NCBI RefSeq assembly: GCF_001512295.1 | Contig: NZ_LNUP01000017.1 | Location: 1-45,095, forward strand | DNA from: Pseudomonas sp. EpS/L25 | GTDB lineage: Bacteria > Pseudomonadota > Gammaproteobacteria > Pseudomonadales > Pseudomonadaceae | DNA: 45,095 bases | Direction of reading: 5' to 3' | Shown here: piece after piece, positions 33,611-43,730 of the stretch | Layout: every line of letters starts with the position of its first letter | Position numbering within the stretch: the stretch's first letter is position 1 | Notes under the pieces: generated by a model | Told to the model about the DNA's origin: nothing | What the model saw: the letters and a program-made list of their open reading frames with translations, nothing else | The model's database searches: none | Program-made: the position numbers and the translations under genes

Positions 33611-35502
33611 TAGTCCTGGGGGCGCTGCAGGCCGTGTTGATGCAACCACCGATAGAGGGTGTTGCGACTCACCCCCAGACGCTTGGCGGCACGGGTCATC
33701 TGCCAATGGCAATCGTCCAGTACCGCGCGCAGTTCTTCGCGGGCGCTGTCGACCGGTGCCGCGCTGGACGGCAGCGGCAGCCGGGCGCCACGGCAGTCGG
33801 CGGGTAGCTCGTCCAGGCCGATATGGCCATCTTCGCTCAGGGCAACCAAGGTGCGCAGCACGGTACGCAACTGGCGGACATTGCCGGGCCAGGGCTGGGC
33901 CAGCAGGCAGGCACGGGCCGCCGGATCGAGGCGAATCGACTCGCCGCGGGCCTCCTCGGTCAGCAACTGATCGAGCAGTTCGCCGCGATCACTGCGCTCG
34001 CGCAGCGCCGGCAGCGTCACCACCAGGCCGCGCAGGCGATAGTAGAGGTCTTCGCGAAAGCTGCCGGCGACCACCAGGGCCTCCAGATCGCGGTGACTGG
34101 CGCTGACCAGCCGCAGGTCCAGAGCGCGCGGTGCCCCGCCGCCGAGGGGGACCACCTGACGCTCTTCCAGAACCCTTAGCAGTCGGGTCTGCAGGGCCAG
34201 GGGCATGTCGCCGATCTCGTCGAGAAAGAGAATGCCGCCATCGGCCTGCTGCAACTTGCCGGCCATGCCTTCCTTGCGCGCCCCGGTGAAGCTGCCGCCG
34301 CGATAGCCGAACAACTCGCTCTCGATCAGGGTTTCCGGAATGGCCGCGCAATTGAGGGCGACAAAGGCCTGGCCGGCGCGACTGCTGGCGCGGTGCAGGG
34401 CGCTGGCGAAGGCTTCCTTGCCGGTGCCGGTCTCGCCGTGCAGCAGCACCGGCACGTCACGCTCCAGCACCTTGAGCGCCCGGGTGAAATCCCGCGCCAG
34501 CGCCGGATCGGCCAGGCAGATGCCGCTGGGCAGGGGCGCCTTGGGCACCGCTACCGGGGTGACCGGCCGCACCTGAGGGCCACGCACCAGGCCGTGGAAG
34601 CCCTGGCCCTGACGGCCACGCAGCGCCCAGCAGGCGCTGGGTTGCGGGCGGGCGCGCTCCAGCAGGTCGTCCTGCCGCAACTCGAACAGGCTCTCCATCC
34701 GCTGCCCCAGTACCGCGCTACGCGCCAGCCCCAGCAGCATCAGGGCGGTCTCGTTGGCGGCCTGGACGCGACCTTCGTCGTCGAAGGCCAGCAGGCCCTC
34801 GCTGAGCAGGCCGACATAGGCCGCCTGGGCATGGAAGCGGAGCAGATAGCCATCGGCGTAGCGGTCGAGGAAATAGCAGCTCTCGATCAGCTTGGCCGAA
34901 AGATTGACCAGCGCCATGGTATGGAACTGGCCCTGGCGCGAGGCTTCCTGGCGGGCGGTGGAGACGTCCAGCACCGCCAGCAACTCGCCGGCCGGATCGA
35001 ACACCGGACTGGCCGAGCAGGTCAGCTGGGTATGACGACTGCGGAAGTGCTCGTCGCGGTGGATGGTCAGCGCCTGCCGCTCCACCACGCAGGTGCCGAT
35101 GCCGTTGGTGCCCTCGCAGGCCTCGCTCCAATCGGCGCCCAGCCACAGCCCGGCCTGCTGGAAGACTCCGCGCTCGGCCTCGGCGGTCACGCAATCGAGG
35201 ATCAGCCCGCGGGCGTCGGTGAGCAGCACGGCATAGCCGGCGCCGCCGAGTTGCTGGTGCAGGGAATTCATCTGACCACGGGCGATCTGCAGGACCCGCT
35301 GCTGGCGCTGGCGGTGCTCGTCGAAGCGGGCGCGGTCCAGCACCCAGGGCGCCACACGGGCGGCCGGGTCCAGCTGGTGTTCGTCGAGACAGCGCCGCCA
35401 GGAGCGGGCGATGGCCGGATCGCTGGCCGGGCCGTCGAGGACGGCGCCGCGGGCGAGCTCGAGCACCTGGCTGGCATGACGATCGGACGGGGTGGCGGCC
35501 AT
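33610..35502 (-). CDS. AcoR-type sigma54-dependent activator
   Basis: The 630-residue protein has an N-terminal GAF sensor (about 75-225: GLWLGADWSEACEGTNGIGTC is residues 117-137) and a PAS-like segment (about 235-300). A sigma54-interacting AAA+ domain (about 325-545) and a Fis-type helix-turn-helix at the C-terminus (MTRAAKRLGVSRNTLYRWL) follow. Walker A is GETGTGKE. The sigma54 contact loop reads GSFTGA instead of GAFTGA, common in the AcoR group. The ATG at 35502 has GGAGGA upstream. It is divergent from the aldehyde dehydrogenase. In P. aeruginosa the gene after mpl at this position (PA4021) governs ethanolamine use; here the eutBC genes are missing, so the inducer may differ. Confidence 0.93.
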   Translation of the reverse strand: MAATPSDRHASQVLELARGAVLDGPASDPAIARSWRRCLDEHQLDPAARVAPWVLDRARFDEHRQRQQRVLQIARGQMNSLHQQLGGAGYAVLLTDARGLILDCVTAEAERGVFQQAGLWLGADWSEACEGTNGIGTCVVERQALTIHRDEHFRSRHTQLTCSASPVFDPAGELLAVLDVSTARQEASRQGQFHTMALVNLSAKLIESCYFLDRYADGYLLRFHAQAAYVGLLSEGLLAFDDEGRVQAANETALMLLGLARSAVLGQRMESLFELRQDDLLERARPQPSACWALRGRQGQGFHGLVRGPQVRPVTPVAVPKAPLPSGICLADPALARDFTRALKVLERDVPVLLHGETGTGKEAFASALHRASSRAGQAFVALNCAAIPETLIESELFGYRGGSFTGARKEGMAGKLQQADGGILFLDEIGDMPLALQTRLLRVLEERQVVPLGGGAPRALDLRLVSASHRDLEALVVAGSFREDLYYRLRGLVVTLPALRERSDRGELLDQLLTEEARGESIRLDPAARACLLAQPWPGNVRQLRTVLRTLVALSEDGHIGLDELPADCRGARLPLPSSAAPVDSAREELRAVLDDCHWQMTRAAKRLGVSRNTLYRWLHQHGLQRPQD

Positions 35503-35568
35503 TGTTGTTGTCCTCCGCGGGGCGTCTGCGGCCTCCAGCATAGGCCAAATCGGGCGGACTGGGCACTT

Positions 35569-35627
35569 TGTCACGCCCAGGTGACAGGCTGTCACGCCAA
35601 GGGGTGACAGCTCTGTCACAGTGACAG
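35569..35627 (+). promoter_or_regulatory. Three TGTCAC/GTGACA inverted repeats (activator sites)
   Basis: Site 1 is TGTCAC-N6-GTGACA (35569-35586), site 2 TGTCAC-N8-GTGACA (35590-35609) with GC added on both sides, site 3 CTGTCAC-A-GTGACAG (35613-35627). The arms are perfect. They lie 60-130 bp upstream of a sigma54 promoter, the usual place for enhancer sites of the AcoR-like activator encoded next door. Confidence 0.75.
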
Positions 35628-35684
35628 CTGGCGACTTTCCCTGGAACAGGCCGCAAGGCCGCAGTCATGCGGGTCTGCCGACAT

Positions 35685-35699
35685 TGGCCCGCGCCTTGC
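35685..35699 (+). promoter_or_regulatory. Sigma54 (-24/-12) promoter of the aldehyde dehydrogenase gene
   Basis: TGGCCCGCGCCTTGC matches the TGGCACGNNNNTTGC consensus at all but one defined base and keeps the invariant GG and GC 12 bases apart. The aldehyde dehydrogenase ATG lies 48 bases downstream. Confidence 0.75.
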
Positions 35700-35746
35700 T
35701 CAGGATGGGAGCGCCGTTTCATACAAGAACAAACAGGAGACCCACC

Positions 35747-37267
<1,521 letters not shown>

Positions 37268-37279
37268 GAGCGACCGGCA

Positions 37280-37380
37280 GGACGACGGGTGCAGCCGAGC
37301 GCTAGCTGCAGCCGCCGTCCAACGCCGCTCCAAGAAGACGACGCCTGGATCGCGCGCCCCAGCAGGACGTCGGGGCGCGC
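37280..37380 (+). terminator. Two strong hairpins between exaC and the alcohol dehydrogenase
   Basis: Hairpin 1: arms 37280-37295 and 37305-37320, 14 of 16 bases paired, nine-base loop. Hairpin 2: GCGCGCCCC (37352-37360) with GGGGCGCGC (37372-37380), perfect. Neither has a T-run. They may attenuate read-through or protect the upstream message. No gene is seen in the 254-bp gap. Confidence 0.5.
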
Positions 37381-37521
37381 CTCCCGCCTGACCTGGATCA
37401 ACACCCCCTCCCTGTGGGTAGCCGACGCTAGACGCAGCGGCCGCCCGTGGTGGACAGGTGCATCCCGGCGCAGGCCCCGTCTGGCTTCATCCACGCATCA
37501 TGCCTCCATGAGGGACTCGTC

Positions 37522-38553
37522 ATGCCCAAAACAATGAAAGCCGCTGTCGTCACCGCCTTTGGCCAACCCCTGGAATTCCGCGAAGTCGAGGTGCCCACTC
37601 CGGGCGCTGGCCAGGTGCTGGTCAAGATCGCCGCCAGCGGCGTCTGCCACACCGACCTGCACGCCGCCCAGGGCGACTGGCCGGTCAAGCCCAATCCGCC
37701 CTTCATCCCCGGCCACGAAGGGGTCGGCCAGGTGGTGGCGGTGGGCGCCGGGGTCACCCACGTCAAGGAGGGCGACCGGGTCGGCGTGCCCTGGCTGTAT
37801 TCCACCTGCGGCCACTGCGAGCACTGCCTGGGCGGCTGGGAGACGCTCTGCGAGTCCCAGCAGAACACCGGCTACTCGGTGAACGGCGGCTTCGCCGAAT
37901 ACACCCTGGCCGATGCCGGCTACGTCGGCCGGCTGCCGGACAACGTCGGCTTCGTCGAGATCGCGCCCATCCTCTGCGCCGGCGTCACCGTCTACAAGGG
38001 CCTGAAGATGACCGACACCAGGCCCGGCAACTGGGTGGTGATCTCCGGCATCGGTGGCCTGGGGCACATGGCCGTACAGTACGCCCGCGCCATGGGCCTG
38101 AACGTGGCGGCGGTGGACGTGGATGACAAGAAGCTCGACCTGGCCCGCCGGCTGGGTGCCGAGGTCACGGTCAACGCCCGTACCCAGGATCCGGCGGCCT
38201 ATCTGAAGAAGGAGATCGGCGGCGCCCATGGTGCCCTGGTCACGGCGGTCTCGCCCAAGGCCTTCGAACAGGCCATCGGCATGACCCGCCGCGGCGGTAC
38301 CATCGCCCTCAACGGCCTGCCGCCGGGTGACTTCCCGCTGTCGATCTTCGACATGGTGCTCAACGGCACCACGGTGCGCGGCTCCATCGTCGGCACCCGC
38401 CTGGACCTACAGGAGGCGCTGGACTTCGCCGGCGAAGGCAAGGTCAAGGCCACGGTGAGCGCCGAGCCGCTGGAGAACATCAACGACATCTTCGCCCGCA
38501 TGCATCAGGGCGGGATCGAAGGTCGGGTGGTGATCGACATGGCGCTGGGATAA
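37522..38553 (+). CDS. adhP: Zinc-dependent alcohol dehydrogenase
   Basis: The 343-residue medium-chain dehydrogenase has the catalytic zinc ligand Cys42 in [15 protein letters not shown] and [12 protein letters not shown]. The structural zinc cluster [15 protein letters not shown] and the Rossmann motif [19 protein letters not shown] at about 172-190 are also present. These place it with the AdhP/AdhA ethanol-active enzymes (NAD+). The ATG at 37522 has GAGGGA upstream. It lies on the same strand as exaC, separated by two hairpins, and together they could convert ethanol through acetaldehyde to acetate. I see no separate sigma54 promoter for it. Confidence 0.94.
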   Translation: MPKTMKAAVVTAFGQPLEFREVEVPTPGAGQVLVKIAASGVCHTDLHAAQGDWPVKPNPPFIPGHEGVGQVVAVGAGVTHVKEGDRVGVPWLYSTCGHCEHCLGGWETLCESQQNTGYSVNGGFAEYTLADAGYVGRLPDNVGFVEIAPILCAGVTVYKGLKMTDTRPGNWVVISGIGGLGHMAVQYARAMGLNVAAVDVDDKKLDLARRLGAEVTVNARTQDPAAYLKKEIGGAHGALVTAVSPKAFEQAIGMTRRGGTIALNGLPPGDFPLSIFDMVLNGTTVRGSIVGTRLDLQEALDFAGEGKVKATVSAEPLENINDIFARMHQGGIEGRVVIDMALG

Positions 38554-38559
38554 AGAAAG

Positions 38560-38701
38560 CTCTCGATCTCGCGAGCTAGAGCCAACCAAGGCGAAGGTGC
38601 CCGAGGAAGCGGAGTTTACAAAGGGTAAATGAGCACTCCGAGGGGCTGGCCTTCCAGGGCAGTTTCAACGCAGGTTGGCCGACGCGCAGCAGATCGTGAC
38701 C
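38560..38701. repeat. Hairpin repeat element, copy B
   Basis: It shares with copy A the blocks TCGCGAGCTAGAG, CAAGGCGAA, GAGGAAGCGGAGTTTAC, GGTAAATGAGCA and GGCCGACGCGCAGCAGA. The inner stem has changed on both sides (TGCCC with GGGCA, against TGGCT with AGCCA in copy A), and the ends CGATCT/AGATCG also pair. Together with the next hairpin and a promoter this is all that the 318-bp gap between adhP and dedA holds. Confidence 0.72.
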
Positions 38702-38708
38702 AGTCCGA

Positions 38709-38738
38709 CACTCCCGCGCCCGGAAAGGCGCGGGAGTG
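38709..38738. terminator. Perfect 12-bp hairpin downstream of copy B
   Basis: CACTCCCGCGCC and GGCGCGGGAGTG are separated by CGGAAA. No T-run follows on either strand, so termination is only a possibility. Confidence 0.5.
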
Positions 38739-38828
38739 AACCTTTGCCCTACCCCGACCTCTGAGCGGCTGGCGATTTTTCCCGGCGCCGATCTCGACCA
38801 GGCCACAAAACCCGGTCCCGGCTGCCCT

Positions 38829-38834
38829 TATAAT
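38829..38834 (+). promoter_or_regulatory. Consensus -10 element for dedA-mtfA
   Basis: A perfect TATAAT lies 37 bases before the dedA ATG. No good -35 is visible at 16-18 bases spacing. Confidence 0.5.
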
Positions 38835-38871
38835 CGCCGCTGGACCCTCGCATCTACGGTAGGCACGCCCC

Positions 38872-39519
38872 ATGGAATTCAACCCGATCGACCTGATCCT
38901 GCACCTCGACGTCTACCTCAGCGGGTTGGTAGCCCAGTACGGCACCTGGATCTATGCCATTCTCTTCGCGGTGATCTTCTGCGAAACAGGTCTGGTGGTG
39001 ACGCCCTTCCTCCCCGGCGACTCCCTGCTGTTCATCGCTGGCGCGCTCTCCGCCCTCGGTGACATGGACCCCTATCTGCTGGCCGGCCTGCTGATGTTCG
39101 CCGCCGTGGCAGGCGACAGCACCAACTACCTGATCGGCCGCTTCGCCGGTGACAAGCTGTTCAGCAATCCCCATTCCAAGCTCTTCCGCCGCGACTACCT
39201 GCTACGCACCCAGGCCTTCTACGAGCACCACGGCGGCAAGACCATCACCCTGGCGCGCTTCCTGCCCATCATCCGTACCTTCGCCCCCTTCGTCGCCGGC
39301 GTGGGCCGCATGCACTACCCCTATTTCCTCGGCTACAGCGTGCTCGGCTCGCTGCTCTGGGTCGGCGGTCTGGTGAGCCTGGGCTACTTCTTCGGCAACG
39401 TGCCCTTCATCAAGCAGAACCTCACCCTGATGGTGCTGGCCATCATCGGCATCTCCCTGCTGCCGATGATCCTCGGCCTGATCAAGAGCCGTCGCGCCGC
39501 GGTCCAGGGCGGGGCCTGA
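38872..39519 (+). CDS. DedA-family inner-membrane protein
   Basis: The 215-residue protein has the DedA/SNARE-associated signature: [27 protein letters not shown] (residues 38-64, with the re-entrant E and PGD), [14 protein letters not shown], and [20 protein letters not shown] with the conserved arginines. DedA proteins support membrane homeostasis; some flip undecaprenyl phosphate or phosphatidylethanolamine. The direct substrate here is unknown. It precedes mtfA by four bases and then ppa, the same trio as in P. aeruginosa. Confidence 0.93.
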   Translation: MEFNPIDLILHLDVYLSGLVAQYGTWIYAILFAVIFCETGLVVTPFLPGDSLLFIAGALSALGDMDPYLLAGLLMFAAVAGDSTNYLIGRFAGDKLFSNPHSKLFRRDYLLRTQAFYEHHGGKTITLARFLPIIRTFAPFVAGVGRMHYPYFLGYSVLGSLLWVGGLVSLGYFFGNVPFIKQNLTLMVLAIIGISLLPMILGLIKSRRAAVQGGA

Positions 39520-39523
39520 TCCC

Positions 39524-40360
39524 TTGGGCTTCTGGCGCGCCTGGCGCGAACGGCGCCTGCTGGAGCGAGTGGCCATCGCCGACGAGCTCTGGGCGCGCCT
39601 GCGCCAGCGCCTGCCGATCCTCGATGGCCTGAGCGCCGCGGAAGATGCCTGGTTGCGCGAACACTGCGTGCTGTTCCTCGCCGAGAAGCACCTGACCCTG
39701 CTCGAAGGCCTGGAGCTGGACGACGGCGATCGCCTGCTGCTGGCCGCCCAGGCACTGCTGCCCCTGCTGCACCTGCCGGAAGCGGCGCTCTATCCCAACG
39801 TGCGCGAGATCGTCGTCTATCCGGACGCCTTCGTCAGCCCCCAGCGCCATCGCGACGAGGGCGGCCTGGAGCACGAATGGGACGAAGAACGGGACGGCGA
39901 AGCCTGGGACCGTGGCCAGGTGGTACTGGCCTGGCCCGGTATCCAGGCCAGTGGCGGCTGGGAGGCCTACAACCTGGTCATCCACGAATTCGCCCACCTC
40001 ATCGACCTGCTCGCCGGTGGCCTGTGCAACGGCCAGCCGCCGCTGCACGAGGGCATGCCCCAGGCGGCCTGGACCAGCGCCCTGCAAAGCGCCTTCGACG
40101 ACCTCAATCGCCAGCTCGACGCCGATCCGGACGCGGAGACCGCCCTCGATCCCTATGCGGCGGAAAGCCCCGAGGAATTCTTCGCCGTCGCCTGCGAGTA
40201 CTTCTTCAGCGCCCCCGATGTGCTCGACGAACACTATCCCGCGGTCTACGCACAGCTGCAGCAGCTGTTTCGCCAGGACCCGCGCCTGCGTCTCGCCACC
40301 AGCCAGGCGAGCGTGCAACCGCCGGCAACCCCGGGGTCCGAAGCTCGAACCCCGATCTGA
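39524..40360 (+). CDS. mtfA: Zinc metallopeptidase of the MtfA family
   Basis: The 278-residue protein has the MtfA zinc site HEFAH (His154 to His158) with the downstream [15 protein letters not shown] helix supplying the third ligand. E. coli MtfA is an aminopeptidase that binds the glucose repressor Mlc. An Mlc partner is not evident in Pseudomonas, so a different target is likely. The start is a TTG at 39524, four bases after the dedA stop, giving [16 protein letters not shown]. No ATG fits the conserved N-terminus. The C-terminal 20 residues are Pro/Ser-rich and differ from the family core. Confidence 0.9.
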   Translation: MGFWRAWRERRLLERVAIADELWARLRQRLPILDGLSAAEDAWLREHCVLFLAEKHLTLLEGLELDDGDRLLLAAQALLPLLHLPEAALYPNVREIVVYPDAFVSPQRHRDEGGLEHEWDEERDGEAWDRGQVVLAWPGIQASGGWEAYNLVIHEFAHLIDLLAGGLCNGQPPLHEGMPQAAWTSALQSAFDDLNRQLDADPDAETALDPYAAESPEEFFAVACEYFFSAPDVLDEHYPAVYAQLQQLFRQDPRLRLATSQASVQPPATPGSEARTPI

Positions 40361-40367
40361 AAGCGCC

Positions 40368-40373
40368 TATACT
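40368..40373 (+). promoter_or_regulatory. -10 element before ppa
   Basis: TATACT lies 37 bases before the ppa ATG and right after the mtfA stop, so ppa probably also has its own promoter. Confidence 0.4.
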
Positions 40374-40410
40374 CCGGCCACTTTTCCCAACCGACCAGAG
40401 GGACCCGTTC

Positions 40411-40938
40411 ATGAGTTACAGCAAGATTCCCGCCGGCAAAGACCTGCCGAACGACATCTACGTCGCCATCGAGATTCCGGCCAACCACGCGCCGATCAAG
40501 TACGAGATCGACAAGGACAGCGACGCCCTCTTCGTCGACCGTTTCATGGCCACCCCCATGTTCTACCCGGCCAACTACGGCTACATCCCCAACACCCTGG
40601 CCGATGACGGCGATCCCCTGGACGTGCTGGTCGTAACCCCCTACCCGGTCGCGCCCGGCGCCGTGATCCGCGCCCGTCCGGTCGGCGTGCTGCACATGAC
40701 CGACGAAGCCGGTGGTGACGCCAAGCTGATCGCCGTCCCCCACGACAAGCTGACCGTCCTCTACAAGGACGTGCAGGAATACACCGACCTGCCGGCCCTG
40801 CTGCTGGAGCAGATCAAGCACTTCTTCGAGAACTACAAGGATCTCGAAAAGGGCAAGTGGGTCAAGGTCGAAGGCTGGGGCAACGCCGACGCCGCCCGTG
40901 CCGAGATCACCAAGGCCGTGGCCGCCTACAAGGCCTGA
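40411..40938 (+). CDS. ppa: Inorganic pyrophosphatase
   Basis: Ppa hydrolyses pyrophosphate released by biosynthetic reactions and pulls them forward. The 175-residue length is that of the hexameric family I enzyme. Conserved elements are [16 protein letters not shown], the [23 protein letters not shown] metal-binding core (residues 52-74), and [19 protein letters not shown] precedes the ATG at 40411. A strong intrinsic terminator follows. Confidence 0.98.
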   Translation: MSYSKIPAGKDLPNDIYVAIEIPANHAPIKYEIDKDSDALFVDRFMATPMFYPANYGYIPNTLADDGDPLDVLVVTPYPVAPGAVIRARPVGVLHMTDEAGGDAKLIAVPHDKLTVLYKDVQEYTDLPALLLEQIKHFFENYKDLEKGKWVKVEGWGNADAARAEITKAVAAYKA

Positions 40939-40953
40939 TCCACGCCGCTGTCG

Positions 40954-40979
40954 AAAAGCCCGGCTCGCCGGGCTTTTTT
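40954..40979 (+). terminator. Intrinsic terminator after ppa
   Basis: AAAAGCCCGG-CTCG-CCGGGCTTTTTT forms a tight G+C-rich stem followed by a T-run. Confidence 0.93.
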
Positions 40980-41075
40980 GTGCCCGCTCGCAAGGCAGTC
41001 AGCCATGCCCTGTCCGCGAGAAGACTTATCGCGATAGCGCTAGTCGGCGCAACGATAACGCCCATCCGAATTAAC

Positions 41076-41094
41076 GATAAGTATTATCATAAAC
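41076..41094 (+). promoter_or_regulatory. Fur-like box before the TonB-dependent receptor
   Basis: GATAAGTATTATCATAAAC matches the 19-bp Fur consensus GATAATGATAATCATTATC at 14 positions. It lies about 85 bp before the receptor ATG in an A+T-rich patch, consistent with iron repression. Confidence 0.65.
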
Positions 41095-41179
41095 GAATAG
41101 GATTGCTTCCCACTCGTGATCCCGTCGTCCGTGATGGGGACTCCGAGCCTTCGTCCCGTCAGCTCAGGATTCGCTCGTC

Positions 41180-43396
41180 ATGGCTCGTTCGCACTTCGCC
41201 TTCAGGCTCTCCCCTCTCGCCCTGTCCATCGCTGCCCTCTACGTGGTCAGCGGCACAGCCGCTTCGGCCCAGACCGTCGGCGATACCCTGCAGTTGGACT
41301 CCACCACGGTGACCGCCACCGAGACACCCAAGGACGCGCCGCCACCTGCCTATACCGGTGGCCAGGTGGCGACCGGCGGCAAGTTGGGCGTACTGGGCAA
41401 CCAGGACAACATGAGCGTCCCCTTCAGCGTCACCAGCTACACCGCCAAGCTGATCCAGGACCAGCAGGCCCAGACCATTGGCGAGGTGCTGAGCAACGAT
41501 GCCTCGGTGCGTCAGTACAGCGGCTATGGCAACCAATCGCAGAACTTCGTCATTCGCGGCTACAAGCTGACCGGCGATGACATCTCCTTCAACAACCTCT
41601 ATGGCGTCATGCCGCGGCAGATCATCGCCACCGAGGCCCTGGAGCGCGTCGAGGTGTTCAAGGGGCCCAATGCCTTCATCAACGGTGTGACACCCACCGG
41701 CTCCGGCATCGGCGGCGCGGTCAACCTGCAACCCAAGCGCGCCCAGGACACGCCGACCCGCAGCTACACCGTCGACTACACCACCGACGGTCGCCTCGGC
41801 CAGCATCTCGACCTCGGCCAGCGCTTCGGCGAGGACAATCGCTTCGGCGCCCGGATCAATCTGATGCAGCGCGAGGGCGATACCGCCATCGACGATGAAA
41901 GCCAGAGATCCAAGCTGTTCGTCGCCGGCCTGGATTACCGAGGCGACCGCTTCCGGCTCTCCACCGACTTCGGCTACCAGAAGCAGGTGGTCAACGGTGG
42001 TCGCGACAGCCTGCTGCTCGGCAGCGGCCTGACCCGCCTGCCCCACGCCCCCTCGTCCGACACCAACTACAACGCCCCCTGGGGTCATACCCAGCTGGAA
42101 GACACCTTCGGCATGGTGCGTGGCGAATACGACCTGAGTGACCGCTGGACCGCCTACCTTGCCGTGGGTGGCAAGCACACCCGCGAGAACGGGACCTACG
42201 GTAGCGCCACGCTGAATGACGACGCCGGCAATGCCTCTATCGGAGGCTCCTTGATTCCCCATGACGATGACGCCAAGACCGTCCTGGCCGGCCTCAACGG
42301 CAGGCTGCAGACCGGCGCGGTCAGTCATCAGATCGCTTTCGGCGTATCTAGCATCTGGACCGAACAGAAGAACGCCTTCGACTTCGCTCAGACGCCCTTC
42401 GCCAGCAATACCAACATCCGTCATCCGGTCGCGGTCGCCTATCCCACCTTCGGCTGGTTCACGGGTGGCGACCTGCACGACCCGGGCACCACCAGCAAGA
42501 CGGTCAACCAGAGCATCGCGCTGTCCGACACCCTGGGCTTCCTTGATGATCGCCTCCTGGCGACGGTCGGTGTGAGACGCCAGTCCCTGCTGGTCGAAGG
42601 CTACAGCTACGAGGGCATGAGCTTCCTGGGTACGCCCATGCCGGGCAACGATGGCTCGCGTACCGCCAAGTACGATCAATCCATCACCACCCCAATCTAT
42701 GGTGTCGTCTACAAGCTGACCGACGAGCTCTCGCTGTACGCCAACCGTATCGAAGGCCTGGCGCAGGGCCCCACCGCTCCGGCCAATTCGCTGAACGTGG
42801 GCCAGGTCTTCTCCCCGGCACGCTCCAAACAGACCGAGGCCGGCATCAAGTATGACCAGGGTACCTTTGGCGCCACCTTTGGCATCTATCGCATCGAACA
42901 ACCGTCTGACGGTTACCTGGTCAATAACCTTTACGTCCGCGACGGTGAACAGGAAAACCGTGGCCTCGAGCTGAACGTCTTCGGCGAGCCCCTGGTAGGC
43001 CTGCGCCTGCTGGCGGGCGCCACCTGGATGGACACCGAACTCAAGGGCACCCAGAACGGCAGCAACGACGGCAACCGCGCCATCGGTGTGCCGCGCTTCC
43101 AGTACAACCTCGGCGCCGACTGGGACGTGCCCGGCCTGCCAGGCGCCGCGCTCAATGGCCGCTTGCTGCGCACCGGCGGCCAGTACGCCGATGCGGCCAA
43201 CAACCTGAGCATCCCGGCCTGGACCCGCGTCGACCTCGGTGCGCGTTATCGCTTCAAAGTCGAGCGAAAAGACGTTACCCTGCGCGCCAACGTCGAGAAC
43301 GTGGCCAACAAGGCCTATTGGGAATCCGCCTTTGGCGGCTACCTGACCCAGGGCGATCCGCGCACCCTCAAGGTGTCCGCCACCCTGGACTTCTGA
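41180..43396 (+). CDS. TonB-dependent siderophore receptor
   Basis: The 738-residue outer-membrane protein has a signal peptide ending near SASA-QT, a probable TonB box (STTVTATE) and a plug domain (about 75-190). A 22-strand-type beta-barrel follows, ending in VSATLDF with the terminal phenylalanine of outer-membrane proteins. Plug marks are GEVLSNDASVRQYSGYG, VIRGY and ALERVEVFKGPNAFINGV. There is no N-terminal signalling domain and no sigma/anti-sigma pair next to it, so it is not a cell-surface signalling receptor. The plug resembles the hydroxamate/catecholate siderophore group, but the ligand cannot be named. The Fur-like box and the lack of neighbouring transport genes suggest an orphan, possibly xenosiderophore, receptor. 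Confidence 0.93.
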   Translation: MARSHFAFRLSPLALSIAALYVVSGTAASAQTVGDTLQLDSTTVTATETPKDAPPPAYTGGQVATGGKLGVLGNQDNMSVPFSVTSYTAKLIQDQQAQTIGEVLSNDASVRQYSGYGNQSQNFVIRGYKLTGDDISFNNLYGVMPRQIIATEALERVEVFKGPNAFINGVTPTGSGIGGAVNLQPKRAQDTPTRSYTVDYTTDGRLGQHLDLGQRFGEDNRFGARINLMQREGDTAIDDESQRSKLFVAGLDYRGDRFRLSTDFGYQKQVVNGGRDSLLLGSGLTRLPHAPSSDTNYNAPWGHTQLEDTFGMVRGEYDLSDRWTAYLAVGGKHTRENGTYGSATLNDDAGNASIGGSLIPHDDDAKTVLAGLNGRLQTGAVSHQIAFGVSSIWTEQKNAFDFAQTPFASNTNIRHPVAVAYPTFGWFTGGDLHDPGTTSKTVNQSIALSDTLGFLDDRLLATVGVRRQSLLVEGYSYEGMSFLGTPMPGNDGSRTAKYDQSITTPIYGVVYKLTDELSLYANRIEGLAQGPTAPANSLNVGQVFSPARSKQTEAGIKYDQGTFGATFGIYRIEQPSDGYLVNNLYVRDGEQENRGLELNVFGEPLVGLRLLAGATWMDTELKGTQNGSNDGNRAIGVPRFQYNLGADWDVPGLPGAALNGRLLRTGGQYADAANNLSIPAWTRVDLGARYRFKVERKDVTLRANVENVANKAYWESAFGGYLTQGDPRTLKVSATLDF

Positions 43397-43730
43397 TCGA
43401 CAGGCGTCCTGGCCCACCGCCGGCCGCCGTGCGCGACCTTTGTCGCGCTTCTCAGCTCTGCCCGGCAAGGGCAACCCGGGCGGGCCGGGCTCACCAAAAA
43501 TCAGCTCAACCCGCCCTCGAAAGCCGGCCACAAGCCGGCTTTTTTGCGTCTGCCGTTCGAGCGGCGCATAACCAGGCGCAACGGAGCGACGACCGGTACG
43601 GATGCAGGCCGCCCAGGCAGGGCCTTTTGCCCATGCCGGCAGCCTGAGTCAGGCCGTCAGGCGAACTCACGAGAAACTCAGGCCCGTTCCGAAGGGTCGA
43701 CCGAGAACGAGTCCGCCCCGAGCCACCACC
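43397..43730. other. Intergenic region between the receptor and the DUF748 gene
   Basis: The 334-bp gap shows a G+C-rich inverted repeat (GCCCGGC 43460-43466 with GCCGGGC 43484-43490) and the intrinsic terminator listed separately. About 185 bases follow with no gene, and the DUF748 gene has no clear Shine-Dalgarno. No frame in it has coding character. Confidence 0.6.
43520..43545 (+). terminator. Intrinsic terminator after the receptor gene
   Basis: AAAGCCGGC-CACAA-GCCGGCTTT forms a perfect nine-bp stem followed by TTT. Confidence 0.9.

Noticed and set aside
39877-40938. 353-residue plus-strand frame ending as pyrophosphatase
   Set aside because: The N-terminal half overlaps mtfA in another frame. 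The pyrophosphatase begins at 40411 with the expected 175-residue length.
41159-43531. 790-residue minus-strand frame
   Set aside because: It is antisense to the TonB-dependent receptor, which has a signal peptide, plug and terminal phenylalanine.
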